From assembly GCF_932526225.1 (NCBI RefSeq), contig NC_064037.1, positions 5,661,703 through 5,725,702 on the forward strand: DNA of 64,000 nucleotides. Reading direction: 5' to 3'. Each line of letters starts with the position of its first letter. Within the stretch, counting starts at the first letter, position 1. The DNA is from Nematostella vectensis (taxonomy: Eukaryota; Cnidaria; Anthozoa; Actiniaria; Edwardsiidae). The translations under genes and the position numbers were made by a program. Below the pieces are notes generated by a model, which worked only from the letters and a program-made list of their open reading frames with translations, was not told where the DNA came from and did not search any database. Positions 24,101 to 35,795 of the stretch are shown in pieces.

Positions 24101-27100
24101 GTATCATTAACGTATGAGAATAAATATCACATAAAAACAAACAATGTGAGCTCATGCAAGAATTTTCCCTTTGTAGGAGATGTCCCCTCCATTCACTTGA
24201 AACACACAAGTCCCGTCCTTCAGGGTATGTTTTGTTAACCGAGATCTCTGCTCTGTCTTTTGCCCTATTTCTAAAGCATACTATATAACCCCCACATACT
24301 TGCTTTATTCAATTTTCAATCGACCTAGTTTGTACACAGTATCTGGGACAGTAATACCACAGCCAAGGACAAATGCATGCTGAAGCTCTGGGACAAATTG
24401 ACTTTATTTTAATTCACTGTTTTCGTAACATCTTATTTTAAGTATTTACTTCTCATTCTTTTTTGTATTAGGAGCTGGATAGATGTATGGGATCTTCTAT
24501 CTCAAGAATGCCGAGATGAGGTTAGTAATATTTGCTGAGGCTGTCCTTTTATACTCCTGAATAATATGCCAAATCATAAAAAACTGCCATTACCATTGGC
24601 TAGATCAAGCAATTTACTTTCAATTAATTGTTGTTAGTAAGTTGTCTTGAAAATAGACTGTTGTATTTTTGTAAACATTGGGGTATACACCTCAGGGGAA
24701 ACGCCAGCTATTTTCCATCGAGCGTCGGCTTCTTTTTAAATAAAAAAGTATACTTAAGTTTCATTTGAACTAAAAAGGTAAAATGACTTCCACCCCTACT
24801 TATCAATCTCCAGTGCCTGCTCTGAAAGTTATGAAAGCCCTGCACCTAATTCAAATAAGGTTGCACACTGAGAATCCATGTAGTAACCTGCAGTGCTCCG
24901 TGGGTAGCAAATAAAAAAAAAAAATAAGCCTGAGTAAAAACAAACACAGGTTGAGAAATCTTAAGGATTCTTGTTACCTCTAAAAGTTCACAAGGCGTCA
25001 AGACCAGGATTCAGCCATTTATATGTTACCTGTGAAACATTGCAGGTTACGATACTATGATTCAGGGGTGTGATCTTAATTGAAATAGGTGTATGGCTGA
25101 TGCACACCATGACTTAACATTTAGGAATTAAGATTCTTTCAACTCTCTTGGGTTTTTGTTTATGAACCACATATGGAAAATATTTTATCCATTAGTAGAA
25201 TGACTTACAGTTTTAATCACTGCTTCGATAGTGTTTACTGTACATGATGTTGTTCTTCAAACAGTAGAAGTAATTTTACTAAAATTGCTTTCTACTATTT
25301 CAGGTTGTACTGATTGATTCAGATGCCCTTCTAGACACCTTGGAACACTACCTTCGAAAACACAGGTAACTTACACCTTTAAAGCAAGAACTGTGTTGTT
25401 TTGCTACCATCATGCCTATTTGTTGTCATATGTGAAAGATAGCAGTACTATTTCTTATAATATGTCATTGATAGTGACGATTTTCCATTGATCAATTGTT
25501 TCTGCAGATTTTGCTCTGAGTGCAAGTCCAAAGTTCTCCGAGCATTTAGCATCCTTGCAGGCGATCTAGATGGACCAAGTGAGAAAGGGTAAGACATTCT
25601 CTATCGTCACACATGTGAACTCACTCTTAACTAGCTTTTCCATCAGGTCACCTGTCATTAAAGAACGTATATCAACCACTCCTTTGTTATTGTTTACATG
25701 GTCCACATGTGCAATTATTATTTTAAAAAACTGATTAATTTTTTTGTGTTTTAATGTTCGCTTTCTCTCGCAGGTTCTGTCCAGCTTTGTATGACGGCCT
25801 TAAGAGTTGTGCACAGGAGAGACACATTCATGTACTCTGTGATACAGATTTTATCGCCCATCTTATTGGACGTGCCGAGCCGGAACTTGCTGGAGGGTAT
25901 GTACCATTCAGTCATTTGACCATTCAAAACTGTGTTAGCTAGTGTATTTTTGGGACCCACAATGTCATCGCCAAGTTGCTAGTAAGATAACAGGGTCCTA
26001 AAACAACTTCTCCTCTAATAGAAGCAAAAGTTTGTTTGAATACCATTTGCAGTTCTGGTTAAAGATCTTGACATCTTATGTGTACTACCACTAGGAAAGA
26101 AATATAATCAGATTGTTTTTCATTCCATTTCTTATTGGTCATTAAGCTAACATTTGACTACCCTTTGCCAATAGAGAACGACACGCAAAAACTCTCGACA
26201 TAGCACAGGAAGAGGTAAGCATTATATTGCTACTGCCTCTTTGATATCCCGTGTAACCTTTTATTGTCATTATTAGTATCCCTTCAGTGTTTTCTATGTG
26301 GAAAACATAAGCTTTTTGTTTGAAACCTGAGCAATCTTGAGTAAAGAGAATTTGAAACGATTATTTAAATACCCAGATACAGTAGTTTGTTAACTGGCGG
26401 AAAGACATGGTCCACAAAGAAACAGGTAGTCGACCCTGGAGAAGTTTCAATAATGATATTAATACCATATACACCCACCGCGGGATGGGAGGGAATTTTT
26501 ATTATTTTTATTTATTTTTTTGGGGGGGGGCGGCAGGCTTGTGTGCATATCCTGTTTGTTCACTACAAATGCTGTTTGTTGGCATGTTTCCATGGGTGAA
26601 ATTCGGGTGATAGGGAGAGGGGTCTGAATGGGAATGCTAGAAGTAGAGGGGTGATGTGATCCATGACAGATTACTACATGAATCTTTGCTGGGCCGGATA
26701 ATACAGACAGTAGGTGTGATGCTGGTTAAATTTGTTTTGATGTTACATAATGTTACAGCATCCTCTTTACATTATCAGGTGTTGACTTGTCTTGGGATTC
26801 ATCTCTGGGACCGGCTTCACCGACTCTGGCAGAAACTCCGTGCTGAGGAGCAGACCTGGCAGATGCTCTTCTACCTTGGCGTCAATGCACTAAGAAAAGG
26901 TTTCGAGGTGTGTGCTAAGCATTTTTAATACAGATTTTGTTTTACTGTCTCAATGGTCTTAAAGCCAGACATATAAATTGAAATAAAAATATGATCTAGC
27001 CGCTCAAAGAACTTTTCACCTTTTTTTACCTTACGTTTATTAAACACATTTATTCATTTATTTAATATGAATTCTGACTCAATGCCTTGCAGGTCGCAGT

Positions 27101-28553
27101 AGAAGAGAAACTCGGGATATCACGCTTAGAGCAAGTTGTCGAAGAAATATCCGAAGCGGAAAGAGCAAAAGAGTTGCGTCGAGAACAAAAGAGGCTAAAA
27201 AAGAAAGCCAAGAGAAAGGAGAAGTTTAAGTGCTGTCCTGATGCCGAAATCATAGAGATAAAAGACAAGGACCCAATCCAGAAACACATGTGTAGTAATG
27301 GCAGCACGGAGGACATTGAGGGTGGGCATGAAGGTAGCTGCGAGGAGGAGGATGATGGCGACAGTATTGACACACCCTGCAGCTGTGAAGACATGCAGTG
27401 TTGTAGTAAGCAGCGGCGAGGAGAGCCTTGGACGACTTATCGGAATGGTGACTGCGGGTATGTTGGGCAGAGTAAAAGATGGAATGGAACAGTGGATTGC
27501 CTGAATGGGACAGCAGGACGAGACAGGCAGAATCCAGAAGCATGTGAAGGGTGTGGTGGAGCAGAGGACGAAGAGGAGATTTTATCAGATTGTTTGTCCG
27601 CGAGTCCCTGTAGCAGTGGCAGCAGTGGTTGCAAGCTTGGTAAAGGAGGGAAGAAAAGGAGGGGTGAGAGAGCCAGGCAAAAGGTACGTTAGTGGGACTT
27701 TGTCATAACGACGGCTTCATAAAATACTAATATTATATAATATATGTAGCTTTGAGCATTGTCACTTTCTCGCCTTTCCATGCACTCTCGTGTTTGCTTA
27801 GATGTCCATGTGTACAAAGACGGGTGTACCTCCCTTTATTTCTCTTCTCACCCCTGTTCCCCCTCTCTCATGTATCATTTCGCTCTAAGCCATAGGTCCC
27901 CAAGGATGTTAGCTCACTATCTATTGCTATCTCCAGATGCGGAATCAAAGACACAGTCCGCCGGGTGACCCGACAGAACTCATGGATGACGAAGAGAAGC
28001 GACTCTTACAGTCTATGGGGTGGAAATGTGACGAAACGGGTCACGTGGTGCGTATTACCCATGTAGCCTTGCAGGATTTGTATTTTAGGGAGTTGATCGC
28101 CTGTGACCCAAGTGTTCTCCAATAAAAGAAAGGAAATAAGCTTGATTAAGTAGGTGGACTTGTAGTAATAAAGAAAATTTCCAAATGTCCAACGACAAAA
28201 TTTACAAATACCAACGATCTTTTTCTTATTCTATTTAACCATTTTTATGTGTTCATCAATTTCGGCCTGTCGCAGAACGTGTGAGTTATTGTTAACACGT
28301 TTCCCATGTTCTTCCCTTGCAGGACGGGTGCTGTTGCTCGGATGATGATAGCGGCATTTCAGAGCAGGATATCCTCCGGTTCAAAGCCAATCAGAAATCA
28401 GTCTCTGTACAACGGCAGGAGCTAAGAGAGAAACTTCTTCAGAAATTCAACAACCTCTCACAGAAGCCGGGCGGAACCGGAGGGGGCAGTGGCCCGGGAG
28501 GCGACGCGATAACCAAGCAACTTAATGGATTGAATATAGGTGTGGTGCATTAG
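21124..28553 (+). CDS. GGNBP2: gametogenetin-binding protein 2 homologue (16 exons)
   Basis: The homologue of GGNBP2 (also called ZNF403/LCRG1), a nuclear cysteine-rich protein implicated in spermatogenesis and placental development; its biochemical activity is poorly known. Exons: 21124-21213, 21351-21425, 21802-21911, 22981-23057, 23252-23318, 23876-23926, 24177-24224, 24473-24521, 25304-25365, 25508-25588, 25774-25896, 26175-26214, 26779-26907, 27093-27683, 27937 to about 28044 or 28062, 28323-28553. Phases agree; the product is about 643-649 residues. Landmarks are MAKLVAVCRDEMDFPFERRQ at the start, VPCVGCRRS, ERHIHVLCDTDFIAHLIGRA, HAKTLDIAQEEVLTCLGIHL and LRAEEQTWQMLFYLGV. Exon 14 encodes a lysine-arginine coiled segment, then a cysteine- and acid-rich low-complexity region. 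Exon 16 gives DDDSGISEQDILRF as in the vertebrate C-terminus. The exon 15 donor is unclear (GTGGTG or GTAGCC), and read-through ends at a stop at 28123. Confidence 0.93.
22319..22594. mobile_element. miniature inverted-repeat element in GGNBP2 intron 3
   Basis: The ends ACACCTATTTCAAATAAGGT and its exact reverse complement bound 276 bases. A related copy lies at 24842-25093. No target-site duplication is clear. Confidence 0.75.
24842..25093. mobile_element. second copy of the same miniature element, GGNBP2 intron 8
   Basis: It starts CACCTAATTCAAATAAGGTT and ends TTAATTGAAATAGGTG. The interior shares words such as GAGAATCCATG and GGATTCAGCCATTTATA with the copy at 22319, partly in inverted order. 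It is more diverged than that copy. Confidence 0.65.
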
Positions 28554-29994
28554 CTCGCTTGATCAGTTCTTTGCAACAGGCCTGATTAGCTTCCCACACT
28601 CTCCATTTAGTGGACCTGTGATTTGGCTATGTCTTTACGGCGCTTATGAATTTCTGTTCCCGCAAGTCTTCAAACAAGAATGAATGGGATCCTACTCCAA
28701 GAACTTCGTCAGATTGCACGTCCACTGATCTTTCTTTAAGTATCCAATCTGGTGAAGCAGTATTAGAAGTAAGCGACCCAGATACTGTATTCTTACTCCT
28801 GGGTACGCGTTTGATTGTTTGTTGTCTCATAGATAGGATTGTGTGATTTTTATTTATTGCGTCAGTCGTGAGGACTGTTGTATATTGCCTTACGTTTCGC
28901 CGCTGAACCTCCTAGTCAACTCTGGAAGATTCTGGAAGGTTCTTTTGGGTTTCCCGGGAAGCTAATCCTCGCCTGTTGCAGTTCTGTGCGACAGGCCCAT
29001 TAGTAAGCCCAAAATCTAACAACCTACAAATGACTTATCTAATGCAGGACACGCCATTTCCTAGTGATAATACTATTAAAGCAACAGGGGATTACAATCC
29101 TTGAAAGGGTACAAAATGCTACAAACCAACCAGTTCGACTGTTATGTAGAGGTCAATTTTCTCTTCTGTTGGTATGTTATCTTTTGGCCTCATTCTTATA
29201 GTACAGTCAGACCTCTATTTAAGGGACCTCCTTTAAGCTGATACCTCACGGGTGCTTCTCCTGGTCTATTTTATAGAGGTTTCGCTATAATGTAGAGTTC
29301 ACGTTGCGTAAATGACCTATGCTATCCATACCTTGTGTTGGTTTTATGATTATCATTAGATAGCCTAGTCCAGAGAATAGGACTGTTTATTAAGGAATAT
29401 TGTACCCCTCCTTCTCCCTGGTGTGTCCATTAATGGGATTCAGGGGATCAAATAATTTAGGGGATCTGAAATCCCCATTTAACAGGGCGTGTACTCTCCC
29501 TGGTAGGTTGTTTAAATGGGCTAGTAGCTGTAGTTAATACTGACGAGTGATTGCAGTAGATGGACCGCCTTTCCGGTGGGGATACTGTCGGGTTTTGGAT
29601 TCCAATAAATGGACGGGTCGTACTGTTCAAACATTCTCTCGTTTGGTTATTTTGCCAAGGCAAATTAGCAAAAGCTCGTGGTAGCATGTATGCAAACTAC
29701 TACATATGATATCTTCATTATCGTGTAAGTCAAACAATTCAAAGTAATTACAAAAAATTTTTTTTAAAACATCCAAGATATGAAGAGAGACGCTTCGAAT
29801 GACCTTTCATATCTTAAATTCTTTAAATACGTACTCTTTTAAGGAGATAACAAAACAACTTAGTGGACATTGCGAAACGCGATAAAATACATTAATGCGT
29901 CCCGCCTGGCAGCAAAATCAGAACCTCTTTAAAGATAAGATTCGTTAAGATGGACTCTAATTCTCATGGGTACATTAGCTGCAGTCTAAAAGTA
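28554..29994 (+). other. GGNBP2 3' region and intergenic
   Basis: Likely holds the GGNBP2 3' untranslated region. There is no recognisable gene. An AATAAA occurs near 29604 but is far from the stop. Confidence 0.4.
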
Positions 29995-32054
29995 CGGTGG
30001 CCCATAAGGGACATAGCCCTATAACTTATTAATTTCCATCGAGTGTTACTAACTCTCGATAGAGTGTTACTAACTCGATAGAGTGTTACTAACTCTCGAT
30101 AGAGGTCGCTACGAGATTTCTCACGCATGCGCTACGTACGCTAGAGATCTGGGTGTCGTTTCTCAAAAGTCCCGATAAACCCGGAAAGTCACCCGGGAAA
30201 CCCCCGATAAACTTTTCAGGTGTTTCTTCAAACGCCCGCTATTTTCGGGCCCGGAAAAATCCCGGTAACTCGCCCGGTAACTTACGGGGGCTCAAGAGCT
30301 CCCGTTAACTTACCGGGAATTACTTTTAATGCGAAAATTGATACCCAAAATGATGTTCTTCCTTAATATTTTCAGCTGAATTTATAGATCAACCATTCAT
30401 CTTGAATTAGCCAAGTTAAAATATCCAATTTGGTGCTTTTTTCCGATTAAATCTCGCTATTTTCAAGTTGTTTGGAGTTGTAGTGAATTTTTATCACTTG
30501 AGGAAACCATTCAAACTGCCCGATAAGAAGTTAGCCAATCACGGCTAACATCATTTTATGGGATTCCCTACCAGCCAATCAGGTTTCTTTTCTGTCAAAT
30601 GATTTTACATTTAGCTGTCACCGTGCGCCGAAAAAGATGTAAACAAAACTTTGCGAAGGTATTGGAAGTTTTGTTACAAAATGATACTTTATCTACTTTC
30701 TCTTTGTCTTTTTTTTTTTCGAAAAGTGTCGATGCCACAGCAGTGTTTGGGGTACCAGTTGTCTACAGATATCGACAAGTCTACGATTTGTATTGATATT
30801 CAATAATTATTTAGCCAATCTATTCATCTGAAAATTATAATTTGCTTATCGGAAACCGTAAACAACCGGGACGCACGCTACCGCTAGCTTTGAGAAACGC
30901 TCTTCCTCGCCCGGAAAAGTATCCCAAAAACTCTCCCGGTACCCTAACGGGCCCGGTGATTACCTGGAGATCTCTAGCGTACGTAGCGCATGCTTGAGAA
31001 ATCTCGTAGCGGCTTCGGGCGCATGCGTCGAGAGTTAGTAACACTCTATCAAGAGTTAGTAGCACCCTATCGAGAGTTAGTAACACTCTATCGAGAGTTA
31101 GTATCACTCTATCGAGAGTTAGTAGCACTCTATCGAGAGTTAGTAGCACTCTATCGAAAGTTAGTATCACTCTATCGAGAGTTAGTAACACTATCGAGAG
31201 TTAGTATCACTCTATCGAGAGTTAGTAGCACTCTATCGAGAGTTAGTAGCACTCTATCGAGAGTTAGTATCACTCTATCGAGAGTTAGTATCACTCTATC
31301 GAGAGTTAGTATCACTCTATCGAGAGTTAGTAGCACTCTATCGAAAGTTAGTATCACTCTATCGAGAGTTAGTAACACTCTATCGAGAGTTAGTATCACT
31401 CTATCGAGAGTTAGTAGCACTCTATCGAGAGTTAGTAGCACTCTATCGAGAGTAAGTATCACTCTATCGAGAGGTAGTAGCACTCTGTCGAGAGTTAGTA
31501 GCACTCTATCGAGAGTTAGTAGCACTCTATCGAGAGTTAGTAGCACTCTATCGAGAGTTAGTAGCACTCTATCGAGAGTTAGTATCACTCTATCGAGAGT
31601 TAGTATCACTCTATCGAGAGTTAGTAGCACTCTATCGAGAGTTAGTATCACTCTATCGAGAGTTAGTAGCACTCTATCGAGAGTTAGTAGCACTCTATCG
31701 AGAGTTAGTATCACTCTATCGAGAGTTAGTATCACTCTATCGAGAGTTAGTAGCACTCTGTCGAGAGTTAGTAGCACTGTCGAGAGTTAGTAGCACTCTA
31801 TCGAGAGTTAGTAGCACTCTATCGAAAGTTAGTATCACTCTATCGAGAGTTAGTAACACTCTATCGAGAGTTAGTAGCACTCTATCGAGAGTTAGTAGCA
31901 CTCTATCGAGAGTTAGTAGCACTCTATCGAGAGTTAGTAACACTCTATCGAGAGTTAGTAACACTCTATCAAGAGTTAGTAACACTCTATCGAGAGTTAG
32001 TAACACTCGATGGAAATTAATAAGCTATAGGGCTATGTCCCTTATGGGCCACCC
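29995..32054. mobile_element. 2.06-kb foldback DNA element with TA target duplication
   Basis: The left end GGTGGCCCATAAGGGACATA continues for about 70 bases and is matched inverted at the right end (…TATGTCCCTTATGGGCCACC), with few mismatches. Both sides abut TA. A second perfect 26-bp inverted pair (GCATGCGCTACGTACGCTAG…) lies at 30125-30150 and 30968-30993 and encloses a segment with several CCCGG/CCGGG words, perhaps a nested element. No transposase is recognisable. The right side between the inner and outer arms has expanded into the 21-bp array. Confidence 0.8.
31030..32010. repeat. 21-bp minisatellite inside the foldback element, about 47 copies
   Basis: The unit is GAGAGTTAGTAGCACTCTATC, with TATCAC and TAACAC variants. 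Three inverted units sit at the left end of the element (30048-30104), so the array grew from subterminal sequence of the right inverted repeat. Confidence 0.95.
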
Positions 32055-32288
32055 TATAAAATCCAGCTGCCAAGATAATTTCCTAGGGTGTGACTTGCTG
32101 TAGAGTAAACCATCCTCGCCACCGCCTGTATCATTTTGACCTTGTGACCAAGCCGCTTGAGCCCTTCGAGGATGGCTTGGGGCTTAGGCCACCTCGATAT
32201 ACAAAGCCATGTGCTGGTGATGTGGAGACTGGGTTCCCACCATGGACTGGGACAGAGTCCGGCTAAACCACAGGTAGTTCATCACCAG
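32055..32288 (-). pseudogene. decayed last exon of a second gamma-glutamyltransferase
   Basis: On the minus strand an acceptor ATCTCCAG is followed by CTGGTGATGAACTACCTGTG, which matches the last exon of the intact GGT gene at 52677 ([15 protein letters not shown] becomes LVMNYLWFSRTLSQS). The similarity runs to the stop codon, but there are frameshifts and an internal stop after about 34 codons. The 2-kb foldback element is inserted at the former stop codon. No other GGT exons are seen to its right up to 35795, only the 30-bp array. It is therefore a truncated, inverted paralogue, head-to-head with the intact gene. Confidence 0.85.
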
Positions 32289-32319
32289 CTGGAGATACAG
32301 TGACGTCACTTAACCAGAT

Positions 32320-35018
32320 AACCCGTATACTGACTCGAGTAGTAATTACCACCCGTATACTGACTCGAGTAGTAATTACCACCCGTATACTGACTCGAGT
32401 AGTAATTAACACCCGTATACTGACTCGAGTAGTAATTACCACCCGTATACTGACTCGAGTAGTAATTACCACCCGTATACTGACTCGAGTAGTAATTACC
32501 ACCCGTATACTGACTCGAGTAGTAATTACCACCCGTATACTGACTCGAGTAGTAATTACCACCCATATACTGACTCGAGTAGTAATTACCACCCGTAAAC
32601 TGACTCGAGTAGTAATTACCACCCGTACACTGACTCGAGTAGTAATTACCACCCGTATACTGACTCGAGTAGTAATTACCACCCGTATACTGACTCGAGT
32701 AGTAATTACCACCCGTATACTGACTCGAGTAGTAATTACCACCCGTAAACTGACTCGAGTAGTAATTACCACCCGTATACTGACTCGAGTAGTTATTACC
32801 ACCCGTATACTGACTCGAGTAGTAATTACCACCCGTATACTGACTCGAGTAGTAATTACCACCCGTATACTGACTCGAGTAGTAATTACCACCCGTATAC
32901 TGACTCGAGTAGTAATTACCACCCGTATACTGACTCGAGTAGTAATTACCACCCGTATACTGACTCGAGTAGTAATTACCACCCGTATACTGACTCGAGT
33001 AGTAATTACCACCCGTATACTGACTCGAGTAGTAATTACCACCCGTATACTGACTCGAGTAGTAATTACCACCCGTATACTGACTCGAGTAGTAATTACC
33101 ACCCATATACTGACTCGAGTAGTAATTACCACCCGTAAACTGACTCGAGTAGTAATTACCACCCGTATACTGACTCGAGTAGTAATTACCACCCGTAAAC
33201 TGACTCGAGTAGTAATTACCACCCGTATACTGACTCGAGTAGTAATTACCACCCGTATACTGACTCGAGTAGTAATTACCACCCGTAAACTGACTCGAGT
33301 AGTAATTACCACCCGTACACTGACTCGAGTAGTAATTACCACCCGTATACTGACTCGAGTAGTAATTACCACCCGTATACTGACTTGAGTAGTAATTACC
33401 ACCCGTATACTGACTCGAGTAGTAATTACCACCCGTAAACTGACTCGAGTAGTAATTACCACCCGTATACTGACTCGAGTAGTTATTACCACCCGTATAC
33501 TGACTCGAGTAGTAATTAACACCCGTATACTGACTCGAGTAGTAATTACCACCCGTATACTGACTCGAGTAGTAATTACCACCCGTATACTGACTCGAGT
33601 AGTAATTACCACCCGTATACTGACTCGAGTAGTAATTACCACCCGTATACTGACTCGAGTAGTAATTACCACCCGTATACTGACTTGAGTAGTAATTACC
33701 ACCCGTATACTGACTCGAGTAGTAATTACCACCCGTATACTGACTCGAGTAGTAATTACCACCCGTATACTGACTCGAGTAGTAATTACCACCCGTATAC
33801 TGACTCGAGTAGTAATTACCACCCGTATACTGACTCGAGTAGTAATTACCACCCGTAAACTGACTCGAGTAGTAATTACCACCCGTATACTGACTCGAGT
33901 AGTAATTACCACCCGTATACTGACTCGAGTAGTAATTACCACCCGTATACTGACTCGAGTAGTAATTACCACCCGTATACTGACTTGAGTAGTAATTACC
34001 ACCCGTATACTGACTCGAGTAGTAATTACCACCCGTATACTGACTCGAGTAGTAATTACCACCCGTATACTGACTCGAGTAGTAATTACCACCCGTATAC
34101 TGACTCGAGTAGTAATTACCACCCGTATACTGACTCGAGTAGTAATTACCACCCGTAAACTGACTCGAGTAGTAATTACCACCCGTATACTGACTCGAGT
34201 AGTAATTACCACCCGTATACTGACTCGAGTAGTAATTACCACCCGTATACTGACTCGAGTAGTAATTACCACCCGTATACTGACTCGAGTAGTAATTACC
34301 ACCCGTAAACTGACTCGAGTAGTAATTACCACCCGTATACTGACTCGAGTAGTAATTACCACCCGTATACTGACTCGAGTAGTAATTACCACCCGTACAC
34401 TGACTCGAGTAGTAATTACCACCCGTATACTGACTCGAGTAGTAATTACCACCCGTATACTGACTCGAGTAGTAATTACCACCCGTAAACTGACTCGAGT
34501 AGTAATTACCACCCGTATACTGACTCGAGTAGTTATTACCACCCGTATACTGACTCGAGTAGTAATTACCACCCGTATACTGACTCGAGTAGTAATTACC
34601 ACCCGTATACTGACTCGAGTAGTAATTACCACCCGTATACTGACTCGAGTAGTAATTACCACCCGTATACTGACTCGAGTAGTAATTACCACCCGTAAAC
34701 TGACTCGAGTAGTAATTACCACCCGTATACTGACTCGAGTAGTTATTACCACCCGTATACTGACTCGAGTAGTAATTACCACCCGTATACTGACTCGAGT
34801 AGTAATTACCACCCGTATACTGACTCGAGTAGTAATTACCACCCGTATACTGACTCGAGTAGTAATTACCACCCGTATACTGACTCGAGTAGTAATTACC
34901 ACCCGTATACTGACTCGAGTAGTAATTACCACCCGTATACTGACTCGAGTAGTAATTACCGCCCGTATACTGACTCGAGTAGTAATTACCACCCGTATAC
35001 TGACTCGAGTAGTAATTT
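32320..35018 (-). repeat. 30-bp minisatellite upstream of the GGT pseudo-exon, 90 copies
   Basis: The plus-strand unit is ACTGACTCGAGTAGTAATTA plus CCACCCGTAT. Read on the minus strand it encodes V-V-I-T-T-R-V-S-I-R. I-T-T-x-V-S-I resembles K-I-T-T-A-I-S-L, the last residues of exon 8 in the intact GGT gene, and the array occupies that exon end/intron position. Point variants (GTAAAC, GTACAC, GTTATT, GACTTGAG) mark larger duplications: 33661-33960 and 33961-34260 are the same 300-bp, 10-unit block. Confidence 0.95.
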
Positions 35019-35795
35019 ATACCATGTGCTGTAGTGGTTCACTAAAAACCTACAAGCCAAGCGCCAGGGGCGACATATGTTCATACATTTTATTTCAATA
35101 TAAGGCTTTCGCTGCTGTTGCAAACTGAGAAGGAGGGGCTGGGGAAGAAGGGGTAGTTTGGAGAGGGCCGAAGAAGTCCCGGCGAAAAATCATGTTCGAG
35201 ACAGGTGAAAAGGTTAACACCATACTGGCTGCGGTTTAGAAGGCGTTTTGTCTAAAATGTGGCTCCAATATTGATACCAATATAAAGCACGTTCTTGTGA
35301 TTAAGAATACGTAAAGATTCGAGTCCATGAAAAGCCGTCCTAAAAGTCCAATCGGAAAAAAAAGCTGTTAAAGAAACCCTAACGAATAGCAGTTGGTCGA
35401 ATTTTATATCCTAAGAGATGGCAGAATAGGAAAAATCATTCAAAACCCCATAAGAAATAGCAGTTGGACGATCACCCCCCGTCTTCTTTTCTGTAGAGCC
35501 TCTTCTCCCCCCCCCCCCTCCCCCCCCGCGGGGGGCGTTCTATTAATAAAATGCATTTGATATTCACACAATAGGAGCATATTTTGATAACGTGGTTCCT
35601 CACGCGGAACGAGTGTCGTCACCACGCTGGTATCCGAAAGTAAGCTGAATTCTGTCAAGGACCAACTAAAGTAATTCACGGTCATATACGGCTTTATATG
35701 TATAGATACGCTTATATAAACTGAAATGTTTATACCTGATTTATTGTCAAAGGTGATCATTTATTTTGATGTGTTTCTTTAGCCATTTAGTAATC
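35019..35795. other. gap between the paralogue array and GGT
   Basis: No exon of the inverted GGT paralogue is detectable here. It contains a C/G homopolymer stretch at about 35507-35536. It presumably includes the upstream promoter of the GGT gene. Confidence 0.4.

Noticed and set aside
30990-32006. L-S-R-V-S-S-T and L-L-T-L-D-R-V repeat proteins
   Set aside because: Frames of the 21-bp array inside a transposon; no gene signals.
32263-34992. 909-codon minus-strand frame of V-V-I-T-T-R-V-S-I-R repeats
   Set aside because: No start context, no downstream in-frame GGT sequence (the pseudo-exon is read out of frame), and the length follows from the 30-bp unit. Treated as an array derived from, but not encoding, GGT.
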